Source of the DNA: JAGQUL01 sp039811765
GTDB taxonomy: Bacteria; Actinomycetota; Thermoleophilia; Gaiellales; SKUG01
NCBI GenBank assembly: GCA_039811765.1
Contig: JBDHZF010000001.1
Span: 1 to 64,000 of the forward strand
Direction of reading: 5' to 3'
DNA: 64,000 nt
Shown here piece after piece: positions 44,402-51,609 of the stretch (positions are counted from its first letter, which is position 1; the number at the start of each line of letters is the position of its first letter). Below the pieces are notes generated by a model. That model did not search any database. It was given only the letters and a program-made list of their open reading frames with translations, and had not been told where the DNA came from. The translations under genes and the position numbers were made by a program.

Positions 44402-44427
44402 GTATACTTTGGGCCGACCCGAGTCAA
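44399..44427 (-). promoter_or_regulatory. Promoter of the CstB-like operon
   Basis: Minus strand TTGACT (44427-44422), a 17-nt spacer, TACCCT (44404-44399). On the plus strand TATACT (44403-44408) is a candidate -10 for the cysteine desulfurase. The two -10 regions overlap at GTATAC. Confidence 0.6.
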
Positions 44428-44463
44428 CCCGACTCGCACGACTGCACCAAGGAGGCAAACGCC

Positions 44464-45639
44464 ATGCGCCGAGCGCGACCGATCTACCTTGATCACCCCG
44501 CCACCACGCCGTGCGATCCACGCGTGATCGACGCGATGCTGCCGTGGATGCAACAACAGTGCGCGAACGCAGGCCAGTCGGGTCATGCGCCGGGCCGGGC
44601 GGCCGCGGCGGCGGTGGAACTCGCCCGCACGAACGTGGCGGCAACGCTCGGATTGCACGACAGTGGCGGCGTGCTGTTCACGTCCGGAGCGACCGAGGCG
44701 AACAACCTCGCGCTGCTCGGCAGTTCGATCCGACCAGGCGAAGTCGTGGTGATCGGCGCGACCGAGCATCCCTCCGTGCTCGCGCCTGCGCGCGTGCTCG
44801 CCGCGCGCGGCGCGAAGCTGCGCATCGTGGGCGTGGACCACGACGGGCGCCTACGACTCGACGAACTCGAATCCGCGCTCGAAGGCGGCGCGGCGCTCGT
44901 GTCGGTGCAGGCTGTGAACAACGAGACCGGCGTGATCCAACCCGTCGCGGCGATCGGCGCCGCCGCACACGCCGTGGGTGCGGCGTTTCACGTGGACGCG
45001 GTGCAAGCGTTCGGCAAGGTGCCGCTCGACGTGCACGGCCATGGCATCGATCTCGTGACGATCTCCGGCCACAAGGTCGGCGGCCCGCAAGGCATCGGCG
45101 CGCTCGCCGCTCGCGAACCCGCGCGCGTTCGCGAGCTCGCGCCGCTGCAGCACGGTGGCGGTCAGCAGCTCGGCATTCGCCCCGGAACCCTGAACGTGCC
45201 GGCGATCGTCGGGCTCGGCCATGCCGCAGGCGTGCTGCGAACGAGCGGCCGCGACGAAGCCGAGCGCATGCGCAGCCTGCGCGATCGACTCGAGCGCGCG
45301 ATCGCGGGACGGCTCACCGGCGTCACCGTCAACGGTGGAGGCGTGCGACGATCACCGTCGATCTCGAGCATCACCGTCGACGGGATCGTCGCACGCGACC
45401 TGCTCGAGGACCTCGGCGCGGTCGCCGCGTCCACCGGAAGCGCGTGCAGCGGCGGCGCGCCGTCCCACGTGCTGCGCGCAATGGGTCGCACCGACGCGCA
45501 GGTGGCAGGCTCGATGCGCCTCGGCATCGGACGCACGACCACGATCGACGAGATCGACGCGGCCGCGGAGCTGCTCGTGGACGCGGTCGCCTCCGCACGC
45601 GGGCGCCGCCGAACGCGACGACTCGTCATCACCGCCTGA
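44464..45639 (+). CDS. Cysteine desulfurase (NifS/IscS family)
   Basis: PLP enzyme that takes sulfur from cysteine to form a protein persulfide. 391 residues. PLP lysine K204 in TISGHKVGGPQGIGAL, substrate motif FTSGATEANNLAL, HVDAVQAFGKV, and catalytic C328 in STGSACSGGAPSHVLRAMG, a short loop as in IscS/NifS group I. It begins MRRARPIYLDHPATTP after a perfect AAGGAGG. No iscU, sufU or thiI is adjacent; it is divergent from the persulfide dioxygenase operon, so production and removal of persulfide sulfur may be balanced from one control region. It ends near the 34-nt hairpin repeat. Confidence 0.93.
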   Translation: MRRARPIYLDHPATTPCDPRVIDAMLPWMQQQCANAGQSGHAPGRAAAAAVELARTNVAATLGLHDSGGVLFTSGATEANNLALLGSSIRPGEVVVIGATEHPSVLAPARVLAARGAKLRIVGVDHDGRLRLDELESALEGGAALVSVQAVNNETGVIQPVAAIGAAAHAVGAAFHVDAVQAFGKVPLDVHGHGIDLVTISGHKVGGPQGIGALAAREPARVRELAPLQHGGGQQLGIRPGTLNVPAIVGLGHAAGVLRTSGRDEAERMRSLRDRLERAIAGRLTGVTVNGGGVRRSPSISSITVDGIVARDLLEDLGAVAASTGSACSGGAPSHVLRAMGRTDAQVAGSMRLGIGRTTTIDEIDAAAELLVDAVASARGRRRTRRLVITA

Positions 45640-45682
45640 CGTGCGCCATCCACCCCCGCGCCACCCAGCCCGCGCCACCTAG

Positions 45683-45716
45683 CCGCAATTCCCTCCACCC
45701 CTTGGGACAAATTGCG
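45683..45716. repeat. 34-nt hairpin repeat between convergent genes
   Basis: GCAATT-CCC pairs with GGG-ACA-AATTGC inside this 34-nt unit. An inverted relative with 30 of 34 identical positions lies at 60386-60419. Here it sits between the desulfurase and M3 peptidase stops, a terminator position. Confidence 0.7.
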
Positions 45717-45740
45717 TTTCGGTGGACGAATGGCGCGACG

Positions 45741-47474
45741 CTACGCTGACTCGAGCGCGAGGTGCGGACGCAGGCGATGCATCGTGTCGGCGATCACCGC
45801 TTCGTCGAATGGATCGCCGAGGCCTGCGTCCGTGACCATCTGGCGGAACGACTTCGTGCCGCCGGTGTCGCACAGCTGCAGGTATGTGTCGATCGCGGCC
45901 TGTTCGTCCTCGAGCGAGCGCAGCCACAGCTGCCAGCTCACGATGCGCGCGAGCGCGTAGTCGAGGTAGTAGAACGGATACTGGAACACGTGCAGCTGCA
46001 GCAGCCAGCGGTTGCCGGCATACCACTCGTCCACGTCCCAATCGATCGCAGGCTGGAAGCGGCGCGCCGCGGCCTCCCATGCGGCAGCTCGGCCAGCTGC
46101 GTCGAGATCGCCGTCGTAGATGCGGTGTTGCAGCTCGTCGATCGCGGCCATGTACGGCACGACGTCCAGCGTGGAGCGCAGGTGTTCCACGCGGAAGTGC
46201 TCGAGTTCGTCGCCGAAGAACGGCGCGAGGTACGGCATGGCGAGCAGCTCCAGCGACATCGAATGGATCTCGCACGCCTCCATCGTGGGGTGCTGCAGGT
46301 CCGGCGGTTCGATGTCGCGGCTGCGCCAGCCTTGGAGCGCATGACCATACTCGTGCACGAGCGTCTTCACATCGTCGTGCGCGCCCACCGAATTGCAGAA
46401 GATGAAGGGGACACGTTCCCAGCCGAAGCCGCCGCAGAACGCGCCGGTGCCCTTTCCGGGGCGCGCGGGCAAGTCGACGAGTCCCTCGTCCACGAGCATG
46501 CGCCACGGCGCGCCGAACGCCTCGCCCATCGCGTCGAACGTTTCGCTGGCGGCGTCGAGCTCGCCGTCGATCGACACGTGCAAGTGGGGCGGCGGTTCGG
46601 GCATGATCGCCACGTCCGCGGGGTGCAGGCGATCCGTGCCGAGCGCGGCGGCTTGCACGAGTTGCAGCTCGGTGGCGATCGGCACGACGTGCTGCTGGAT
46701 CGCGTGCCGCACATGGGCCGCGTCCTCGGGCGTCCAATCGAAGCGGCGCATTTCGAGGTAGCGCAGGTCCACGTACGACGGCTGGTCCAGATTCTTCGCC
46801 ATCTGGCCGCGCAGCTCGCGCGCCTCGTCGAAGATCGCCTGCAGCTCGCGCTCGTGCTCGCGCACGTAGTCCATGCGCGAGCGCCACGCGGCATGCCGTT
46901 CGTCGCGATCGGGGTCGAGCGCGGCCTTCGCGCCGAAGCTGAGTGGGTGGGTCTCGCCGCGCCACGTGAACGTGCCCTTGCCGAAGATGCGCGTGTGGCG
47001 CATCAGCACCCCGCTCAGCTCGGTGCGCAGCGCGGTGTTCACGGGCGCGTGCGCGCGGCATGCGCCCTCGAGCTGACGCAGGTACAGTGTGCCGAATCGG
47101 TCGGTGAGCGCGTCGGCGACAGGGGCCGCGACGATCGCGCGCGCGACTTCCATCGAGGCGTCGGTGATCGTGGGCGACACTTGTCGCGTCCAACGCTCGT
47201 ACGCCTCGGTGACGGCGGCGTCATCGGTCTGTTGGCGATACGCGATCGCCACGCGCGAGCCGTGCGTGTCGATCAGCGCTTCGAGTTCGCTGGTGCGCAG
47301 CACCACGTCGATCCACGCATCGGGGCTCTCGCCGGCTTCGCCGCACGCGGCGAGGATCTCGTCGTAGCGAGCGCGAATCCAATCGGCGTCGAGCTGCTCG
47401 GGCAGGTCCGAGGGCAGCCAATTGGGCGTGCGGGCGAGGTGCGAGAGATCCGGGAGGTACTTCGTCGTCGTCAT
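45741..47474 (-). CDS. M3-family oligoendopeptidase (PepF-like)
   Basis: Cytoplasmic zinc metallopeptidase that degrades short peptides. 577 residues. Active site H374-E-Y-G-H378 in TLVHEYGHALQGW, and the third ligand region PTMEACEIHSMSLELLAMPY, as in PepF and related M3B enzymes. The N-terminal helical half and the late YPFYYLDYALARIVSWQLW segment are also typical. ATG 47474 begins MTTTKYLPDLSHLA; the frame is open further upstream but not family-like. The cysteine dioxygenase gene lies 47 nt upstream on the same strand and may share its transcript. Confidence 0.92.
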   Translation of the reverse strand: MTTTKYLPDLSHLARTPNWLPSDLPEQLDADWIRARYDEILAACGEAGESPDAWIDVVLRTSELEALIDTHGSRVAIAYRQQTDDAAVTEAYERWTRQVSPTITDASMEVARAIVAAPVADALTDRFGTLYLRQLEGACRAHAPVNTALRTELSGVLMRHTRIFGKGTFTWRGETHPLSFGAKAALDPDRDERHAAWRSRMDYVREHERELQAIFDEARELRGQMAKNLDQPSYVDLRYLEMRRFDWTPEDAAHVRHAIQQHVVPIATELQLVQAAALGTDRLHPADVAIMPEPPPHLHVSIDGELDAASETFDAMGEAFGAPWRMLVDEGLVDLPARPGKGTGAFCGGFGWERVPFIFCNSVGAHDDVKTLVHEYGHALQGWRSRDIEPPDLQHPTMEACEIHSMSLELLAMPYLAPFFGDELEHFRVEHLRSTLDVVPYMAAIDELQHRIYDGDLDAAGRAAAWEAAARRFQPAIDWDVDEWYAGNRWLLQLHVFQYPFYYLDYALARIVSWQLWLRSLEDEQAAIDTYLQLCDTGGTKSFRQMVTDAGLGDPFDEAVIADTMHRLRPHLALESA

Positions 47475-47521
47475 GCCTCGGGCGATGCCCGTTCGACGCG
47501 CTGGCGAATCCCGTCGCGCGG

Positions 47522-48142
47522 TCAGGCGCGGTCTGGGTCGATCGCGGCGATCGTGTTGTCGATCAGCTCCTGGCGCCCATGCTCGATGGCTCGCTGCAAC
47601 ACGCCGTGCTCGTCCACCTTGTACTGCCCGACACGCTCCAGCCTGGGCGAGTACGCATGAATGGTGACGGCTGGCGTGCCGCTGCCATGCGCCACGGAGT
47701 GGATGTAACCCGCAGGACCCTGGCGGCTCACGCCGGGAGTCATCTCGATCGTGGTGGCGCCGGACGGCAGCAGCATCTGCCGCTCGATCACGCTGCCCTG
47801 CGCCGAGCACAGTCCCACGCCGGAAACGTCATGGTCATGGAACCCTGTGTGCTGGCCCGGCATCCAGCTGAGCACCCACACGTCGATGCGGTCGTCTTCG
47901 TACAGCAGTCGATAGCGTCGACGCTCCTCGTCCACCACCACGAGCGGGCCGAACAACGACTCGTCCTGCGCGATCGTGCGCACGAGCGATTCGAGCTCGT
48001 CGCAGTCGAGCACGCCGGTGTGTGGCATCAGCGAGGCGCAACGCGCGGCGAGCTCTGCCGGCGGCGCGGTGACTTCGTTCCACTGCTGCGGCGTGATCTC
48101 GTTGTTGCCAGTGGACGACGGCGAGCTGGTAGGCGGGTTCAT
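47522..48142 (-). CDS. Cysteine dioxygenase (type I, cupin)
   Basis: Iron enzyme that oxidises cysteine to cysteine sulfinate. About 206 residues from ATG 48142. The metal-binding histidines appear in GFHDHDVSGVGLCSAQGS and in AGYIHSVAHGS, and the conserved IHAYSPRLERVGQY follows. The second ATG is preferred because the -10 box TACAAT overlaps the first (48151) and lies 7 nt before 48142, with no ribosome site, so the message looks leaderless. Together with the desulfurase, persulfide dioxygenase and sulfate importer this gives the region a cysteine and sulfur catabolic theme. A 3-mercaptopropionate dioxygenase cannot be excluded. Confidence 0.88.
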   Translation of the reverse strand: MNPPTSSPSSTGNNEITPQQWNEVTAPPAELAARCASLMPHTGVLDCDELESLVRTIAQDESLFGPLVVVDEERRRYRLLYEDDRIDVWVLSWMPGQHTGFHDHDVSGVGLCSAQGSVIERQMLLPSGATTIEMTPGVSRQGPAGYIHSVAHGSGTPAVTIHAYSPRLERVGQYKVDEHGVLQRAIEHGRQELIDNTIAAIDPDRA

Positions 48143-48149
48143 CGAATCC

Positions 48150-48155
48150 ATTGTA
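48150..48155 (-). promoter_or_regulatory. -10 box, leaderless start of cysteine dioxygenase
   Basis: TACAAT on the minus strand, five of six consensus bases, 7 nt upstream of ATG 48142. It overlaps the alternative ATG at 48151, which argues against that start. Confidence 0.6.
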
Positions 48156-48190
48156 GCTGCGCGCGCCCAATGCGCCGCGAACCAGTCCGA

Positions 48191-48667
48191 TCAACGCGTG
48201 ACGACGTTGCGCCAGGGAATCGGCGAACCGAGGATCATCGACGTCGTCGTCTTGCCGAACTGATTGAGCGACGTGGTGAGGCGATCGAGCTCGGCCATGC
48301 TGCCAACCTGCACGCGCAGCAGCACTGTCTCCTCGCCCGTGAGCGTGTGGCACTCCACGACTTCGCCGCGATCCTGCGCGAACGCGACGAGCCGTTCGAC
48401 CCGCTGCGGCGTGGGCGTGGCGACCCGCACGAACGCGCCGATGCCGCGTCCAACGCGCTCTGGGTCGATCCACGCGCCGTAGCCGGTGATCACGCCGGCG
48501 CGCTCCATGCGGCGCACGCGCTCGCGGGCCGCAGGCGCGGTCAGGGACACGCGCCGGCCGAGCTGCGCCCACGTGATGCGAGCGTCGCGTTCGATCTCGC
48601 GAATGATCGCGCGATCGGTGGGATCGAGGTTGATCGGGGCGGGAACCAAGGAAGGCACGGCGGTCAT
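48191..48667 (-). CDS. Lrp/AsnC-family transcriptional regulator
   Basis: 158 residues. N-terminal HTH (INLDPTDRAIIREIERDARI, LGRRVSLTAPAARERVRRME, GVITGYGAWIDPE) and a C-terminal RAM ligand-binding domain (FVRVATPTPQRV, VVECHTLTGEETVLLRVQV). These proteins respond to amino acids. ATG 48667 is chosen because TACCGT lies exactly 6 nt upstream, suggesting a leaderless message; ATG 48673 would abut the box. It is divergent from the DMT exporter with an AT-rich palindrome between, the usual layout of an Lrp regulator and the exporter it controls. Confidence 0.92.
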   Translation of the reverse strand: MTAVPSLVPAPINLDPTDRAIIREIERDARITWAQLGRRVSLTAPAARERVRRMERAGVITGYGAWIDPERVGRGIGAFVRVATPTPQRVERLVAFAQDRGEVVECHTLTGEETVLLRVQVGSMAELDRLTTSLNQFGKTTTSMILGSPIPWRNVVTR

Positions 48668-48673
48668 GGGCAT

Positions 48674-48679
48674 ACGGTA
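48674..48679 (-). promoter_or_regulatory. -10 box, leaderless start of Lrp gene
   Basis: TACCGT on the minus strand, 6 nt before ATG 48667, no Shine-Dalgarno in between. Confidence 0.5.
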
Positions 48680-48694
48680 GCGGAGAATCGTGAA

Positions 48695-48708
48695 AATTTC
48701 GCGAAATT
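48695..48708. promoter_or_regulatory. 14-bp palindrome AATTTCGCGAAATT, probable Lrp operator
   Basis: A perfect palindrome with AT-rich arms in a GC-rich genome, 28 bp upstream of the Lrp ATG in the divergent region. Lrp/AsnC proteins favour AT-rich palindromes, so autoregulation and control of the exporter are likely. Confidence 0.6.
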
Positions 48709-48838
48709 GGGGTTTGCTGGCCGGATGATGTATGACAAATGGCCCATGATGCGTTGATTCATGCGCGGTTCTTTCGAATCGGAAGCGGGATCGGCCGAAC
48801 ACTTTCGATCGCCCATTGGGGTGGTGGCGACCGTCGCC

Positions 48839-48844
48839 TACCGT
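48839..48844 (+). promoter_or_regulatory. -10 box, leaderless start of DMT exporter
   Basis: TACCGT, 7 nt before ATG 48852, with only a weak purine stretch between. Confidence 0.45.
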
Positions 48845-48851
48845 GTCAGGC

Positions 48852-49961
48852 ATGCACGGAAAAACTACTTCAACCTCACTCATGGTCGCCTGCTTGCTCG
48901 TCACATGGCTGGTCTGGGGATCGTCGTTCGCGGCGATCTCGTGGACACTCGAAGCGCTGCCGCCGCTGCTCTTGATGGCGACTCGATTCATGGTTGCTGG
49001 CGCGATCGCGACGATCGTGGGCGCTCGACTCACGCGCCGTTCAGGCGGCCCTCGCCCAACACGGCGCGAGTGGCGTGACGCGTCCATCGTCGGCACGGGA
49101 TTCGTGGCGATCGGCATGGGCGCCACGAGCTGGGCGGCGTCGCACCTGTCGTCGAGCATCACCGCGCTGCTGGTGGCCACCGCCCCGGTATGGCTCGTGA
49201 CGTTCCAGTGCTTCGGGCCTCGCCGCAGGCCGTTGAACGCCGTCGTGTTGGCTGGCCTGCTCGCGGGCATTGGCGGCATGGCGCTGCTGGTCGCGCCTGG
49301 TGCAGGCGAGGCGATCGACCTTCGCGCTGCAATCGTGCTCGTGGCGGCGAATGGCGTGTGGGCAGCGACGTCGCTGTTCGCCCGATCGGCGACGCGACCG
49401 TCGTCGCTCGTTCAGGGCGTGGGCATGCAAATGCTCGCGGGTGGCACGCTGCTCGCTATCGCATCCGCGGCATGCGGGGAATTCGGAGCGGTGCGCTGGT
49501 CCAAGCTCGGCGCGCTCGCAACCTGCAGCTGGGTATACCTCGTGCTCGCGGCGTCGTTGGGCGGGTTCCTCGCCTACGGCTGGCTGCTCGAGCACGCGTC
49601 GACGACGATCGCGTCCACGTTCGCGTTCGTCAATCCGCTCGTCGCGGTCGGCATCGGCGCGGCAGCGCTTGGGGAGACGATCGATCAACGGGTGTTGACG
49701 GCGACCGCGGCGATCGTCGCGGCCGTCGTGCTCATGATGGTCGGAGAAGCGCGAGTCGCAGCACCCGTGCGGCGCGATCGAATCGGGATGGCGAGCGCGG
49801 CACGGCCCGTGGCGCTGGCAGGTCGCGGCGGCCGCAAGCTCGGATGGTCGCCTGCGCCCACGCCGTCGTTCGCCGCTCGACGCGAGCCTCGCCCCCTGCG
49901 CGCGACCGACGGCATGGACGCGCTCGCGATCGATCGCGCGCTCGAACGCTTCGAGGCCTGA
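48852..49961 (+). CDS. EamA/DMT-family permease
   Basis: 369 residues with ten membrane helices in two EamA repeats (residues about 8-135 and 150-285). LVTWLVWGSSFAAISWTLEALPP and ASTFAFVNPLVAVGIGAAALGETI are typical of the DMT superfamily. The last 80 residues are hydrophilic and Arg/Pro-rich, longer than usual. ATG 48852 is preferred over the upstream in-frame start at 48816, since the family begins here and a TACCGT box lies 7 nt ahead. Divergent from an Lrp regulator and close to cysteine dioxygenase, so export of an amino acid or thiol metabolite is a fair guess, as for YdeD. Confidence 0.9.
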   Translation: MHGKTTSTSLMVACLLVTWLVWGSSFAAISWTLEALPPLLLMATRFMVAGAIATIVGARLTRRSGGPRPTRREWRDASIVGTGFVAIGMGATSWAASHLSSSITALLVATAPVWLVTFQCFGPRRRPLNAVVLAGLLAGIGGMALLVAPGAGEAIDLRAAIVLVAANGVWAATSLFARSATRPSSLVQGVGMQMLAGGTLLAIASAACGEFGAVRWSKLGALATCSWVYLVLAASLGGFLAYGWLLEHASTTIASTFAFVNPLVAVGIGAAALGETIDQRVLTATAAIVAAVVLMMVGEARVAAPVRRDRIGMASAARPVALAGRGGRKLGWSPAPTPSFAARREPRPLRATDGMDALAIDRALERFEA

Positions 49962-49981
49962 GCGCTATCGTCGCAGTGCGA

Positions 49982-50542
49982 TCAAGCGGCAGCGACGCGC
50001 GCGACGCCGAGATGCGCGTCGTTGAGCCGATCGAAGCCGCCGAACTGGTTCACGGCGACGCCAGCGAGCGCGGCCGCCGCCCCGAGTTGCGTGACCGGCG
50101 TGGGAACGAGCAGCAACGCACCGCCCACCACGCTGAGCACTGCGCCGCGACCGTCTTTGGTGGTGATCAGCGCCTGCGCGCCCTGCTCGCTCACGAGCTT
50201 CGCGCCAGCCATCGCACCCGCGCCGATCGTGACGATCGGCAGCGCCTTCGACAGGAATCCCGCGGCACGACCGAGCCATGATGCCTTCGGGATCGCATTC
50301 GCGACGGCCCGAGCTGGCTTCTCCGCCAATGCAAGGCCTTGCGCCAGGTGCGCGGATCCGCTCGCGCCGCCGGCGACAGCAGTCGGCACGTTTTGGGGTA
50401 TCGACGAAGCCAGTGTCGCCGTGGCGTTGCCTGCGGTGGCCGCCGTGGTCTCGGCAGCGGACGCCACGCCGTCCAACGCTCCGCCCACGGCCGTCGCGGC
50501 GGCCATGGCGCCATGGGAGATCGTCGAGAGCGAGAAGTCCAT
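49982..50542 (-). CDS. Ala/Gly-rich hydrophobic hypothetical protein (186 aa)
   Basis: Not recognised. The sequence starts MDFSLSTISHGAMAAATAVGGALDGV and is rich in Ala, Gly and Val, with two or three hydrophobic stretches (about 93-118 and 135-165) that could be amphipathic or membrane helices. Only small charged stretches interrupt it. The segment GQALITTKDGRGAVLSVVGGALLLV is the most structured part. Convergent with the DMT exporter (20 nt gap) and divergent from GluQ-RS. ATG 50542 lacks a clear ribosome site. A small membrane-associated or envelope protein is possible. Confidence 0.6.
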   Translation of the reverse strand: MDFSLSTISHGAMAAATAVGGALDGVASAAETTAATAGNATATLASSIPQNVPTAVAGGASGSAHLAQGLALAEKPARAVANAIPKASWLGRAAGFLSKALPIVTIGAGAMAGAKLVSEQGAQALITTKDGRGAVLSVVGGALLLVPTPVTQLGAAAALAGVAVNQFGGFDRLNDAHLGVARVAAA

Positions 50543-50643
50543 CGCCGTGTCATCGACTTTGCATGCAGGGATGTTGCACCATTGAGGCCAACTCGTGGCC
50601 GCAACGTCCCGTCTCGTCTCGAGTTGTCAGGATGCGTGACGCA

Positions 50644-51537
50644 ATGACGTCGCACCACCACGGACGCTTCGCTCCCAGCCCCACCGGCCGCTTGCACCTG
50701 GGCAATCTGCGCACCGCCCTGATCGCGTGGTTGCACGCGCGCAGTCATGGTGGACGCTTCTCGCTGCGCGTCGACGACCTGGACCCGGATCGGGCGCGCC
50801 CCGAACACGAGCGACGACAGATCGCCGACCTCGCAGCGATCGGCATCGACTTCGACGGCGACCCGACTCGCCAATCGACGCGTCTCGATCGGTATCGCGA
50901 AGCGCTCGTCCAGCTCGCGTCCGACGATCGCACCTATCCGTGCTTCTGCAGCCGCGCCGAAGTGCTTGCCGCCGCGAGCGCGCCGCACGACAGCGATGGC
51001 GTGGAGGCACCGTACCCAGGAACCTGCGCGCGATTGTCGAGCGTCGAAAGCGCACGCCGCGTCGCTGCCGGCGATCCGCATTGCGTGCGCGTGCGCGCGC
51101 GTGGGCAGCGAATCGGCTTCGACGATCTGCTCTTGGGCCATGTGGAAGCGGTCGTGGACGACTTCATCGTTCGCCGACGCGATGGCGTCCCCGCGTACAA
51201 CCTCGCCAGCCCGATCGACGAATCCGATCTCGAGATCGACGAGGTGCTGCGCGGCGCGGACCTCGCCTCCACCACGCCTCGGCAGCTGTGGATCGCGCGC
51301 GAGCTGCGCTTGCGCGTGCCGACCTTCGCCCACGTGCCGCTCGTGGTGGGCCACGACGGCGAACGGCTCGCGAAACGGAATGGTGCACGCAACCTGGACG
51401 AACTCGGCGCCGCCGGCATGAGCGCGGAAGGCGTCCGGCAGTTGCTCGTCGCGTCGTTGGGCGACGCGGTCACCGCCGACGGGTTCGATCTGAGCCAGCT
51501 TCCACGCGCTCCGTGGCGAGTTCCTTCCATTGCCTGA
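50644..51537 (+). CDS. gluQ: Glutamyl-Q tRNA(Asp) synthetase
   Basis: Attaches glutamate to the queuosine base at position 34 of tRNA(Asp). 297 residues, matching GluQ-RS, which is a glutamyl-tRNA synthetase catalytic core without the anticodon-binding domain. HLGNLRTALIAW is the HIGH-like motif, LAKRNGA replaces KMSKS, and FCSRAEV keeps part of the zinc-binding region. RVDDLDPDRARPEHERRQIADL and DDFIVRRRDGVPAYNLA are family motifs. ATG 50644 is taken, with AGGA at 50629-50632; ATG 50632 is an alternative. Its presence implies that this organism makes or takes up queuosine. Confidence 0.93.
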   Translation: MTSHHHGRFAPSPTGRLHLGNLRTALIAWLHARSHGGRFSLRVDDLDPDRARPEHERRQIADLAAIGIDFDGDPTRQSTRLDRYREALVQLASDDRTYPCFCSRAEVLAAASAPHDSDGVEAPYPGTCARLSSVESARRVAAGDPHCVRVRARGQRIGFDDLLLGHVEAVVDDFIVRRRDGVPAYNLASPIDESDLEIDEVLRGADLASTTPRQLWIARELRLRVPTFAHVPLVVGHDGERLAKRNGARNLDELGAAGMSAEGVRQLLVASLGDAVTADGFDLSQLPRAPWRVPSIA

Positions 51538-51561
51538 TCGAGCGATCGGCCCGCGCGTCGC

Positions 51562-51567
51562 TATAGT
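51562..51567 (+). promoter_or_regulatory. -10 box of secreted protease gene
   Basis: TATAGT, 42 nt before ATG 51610. No good -35 is visible. GAGGAG precedes the start codon, so this message has a leader. Confidence 0.45.
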
Positions 51568-51609
51568 CCGTGGACCACAGCAGCGACCGCGCACGCCGAG
51601 GAGCCCGCG

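Noticed and set aside
39921..45639. Ergothioneine biosynthesis cluster
   Set aside because: No egtB, egtA, egtC or egtE, and the EgtD-like protein lacks a key histidine-binding residue. The desulfurase is NifS-type, not EgtE.
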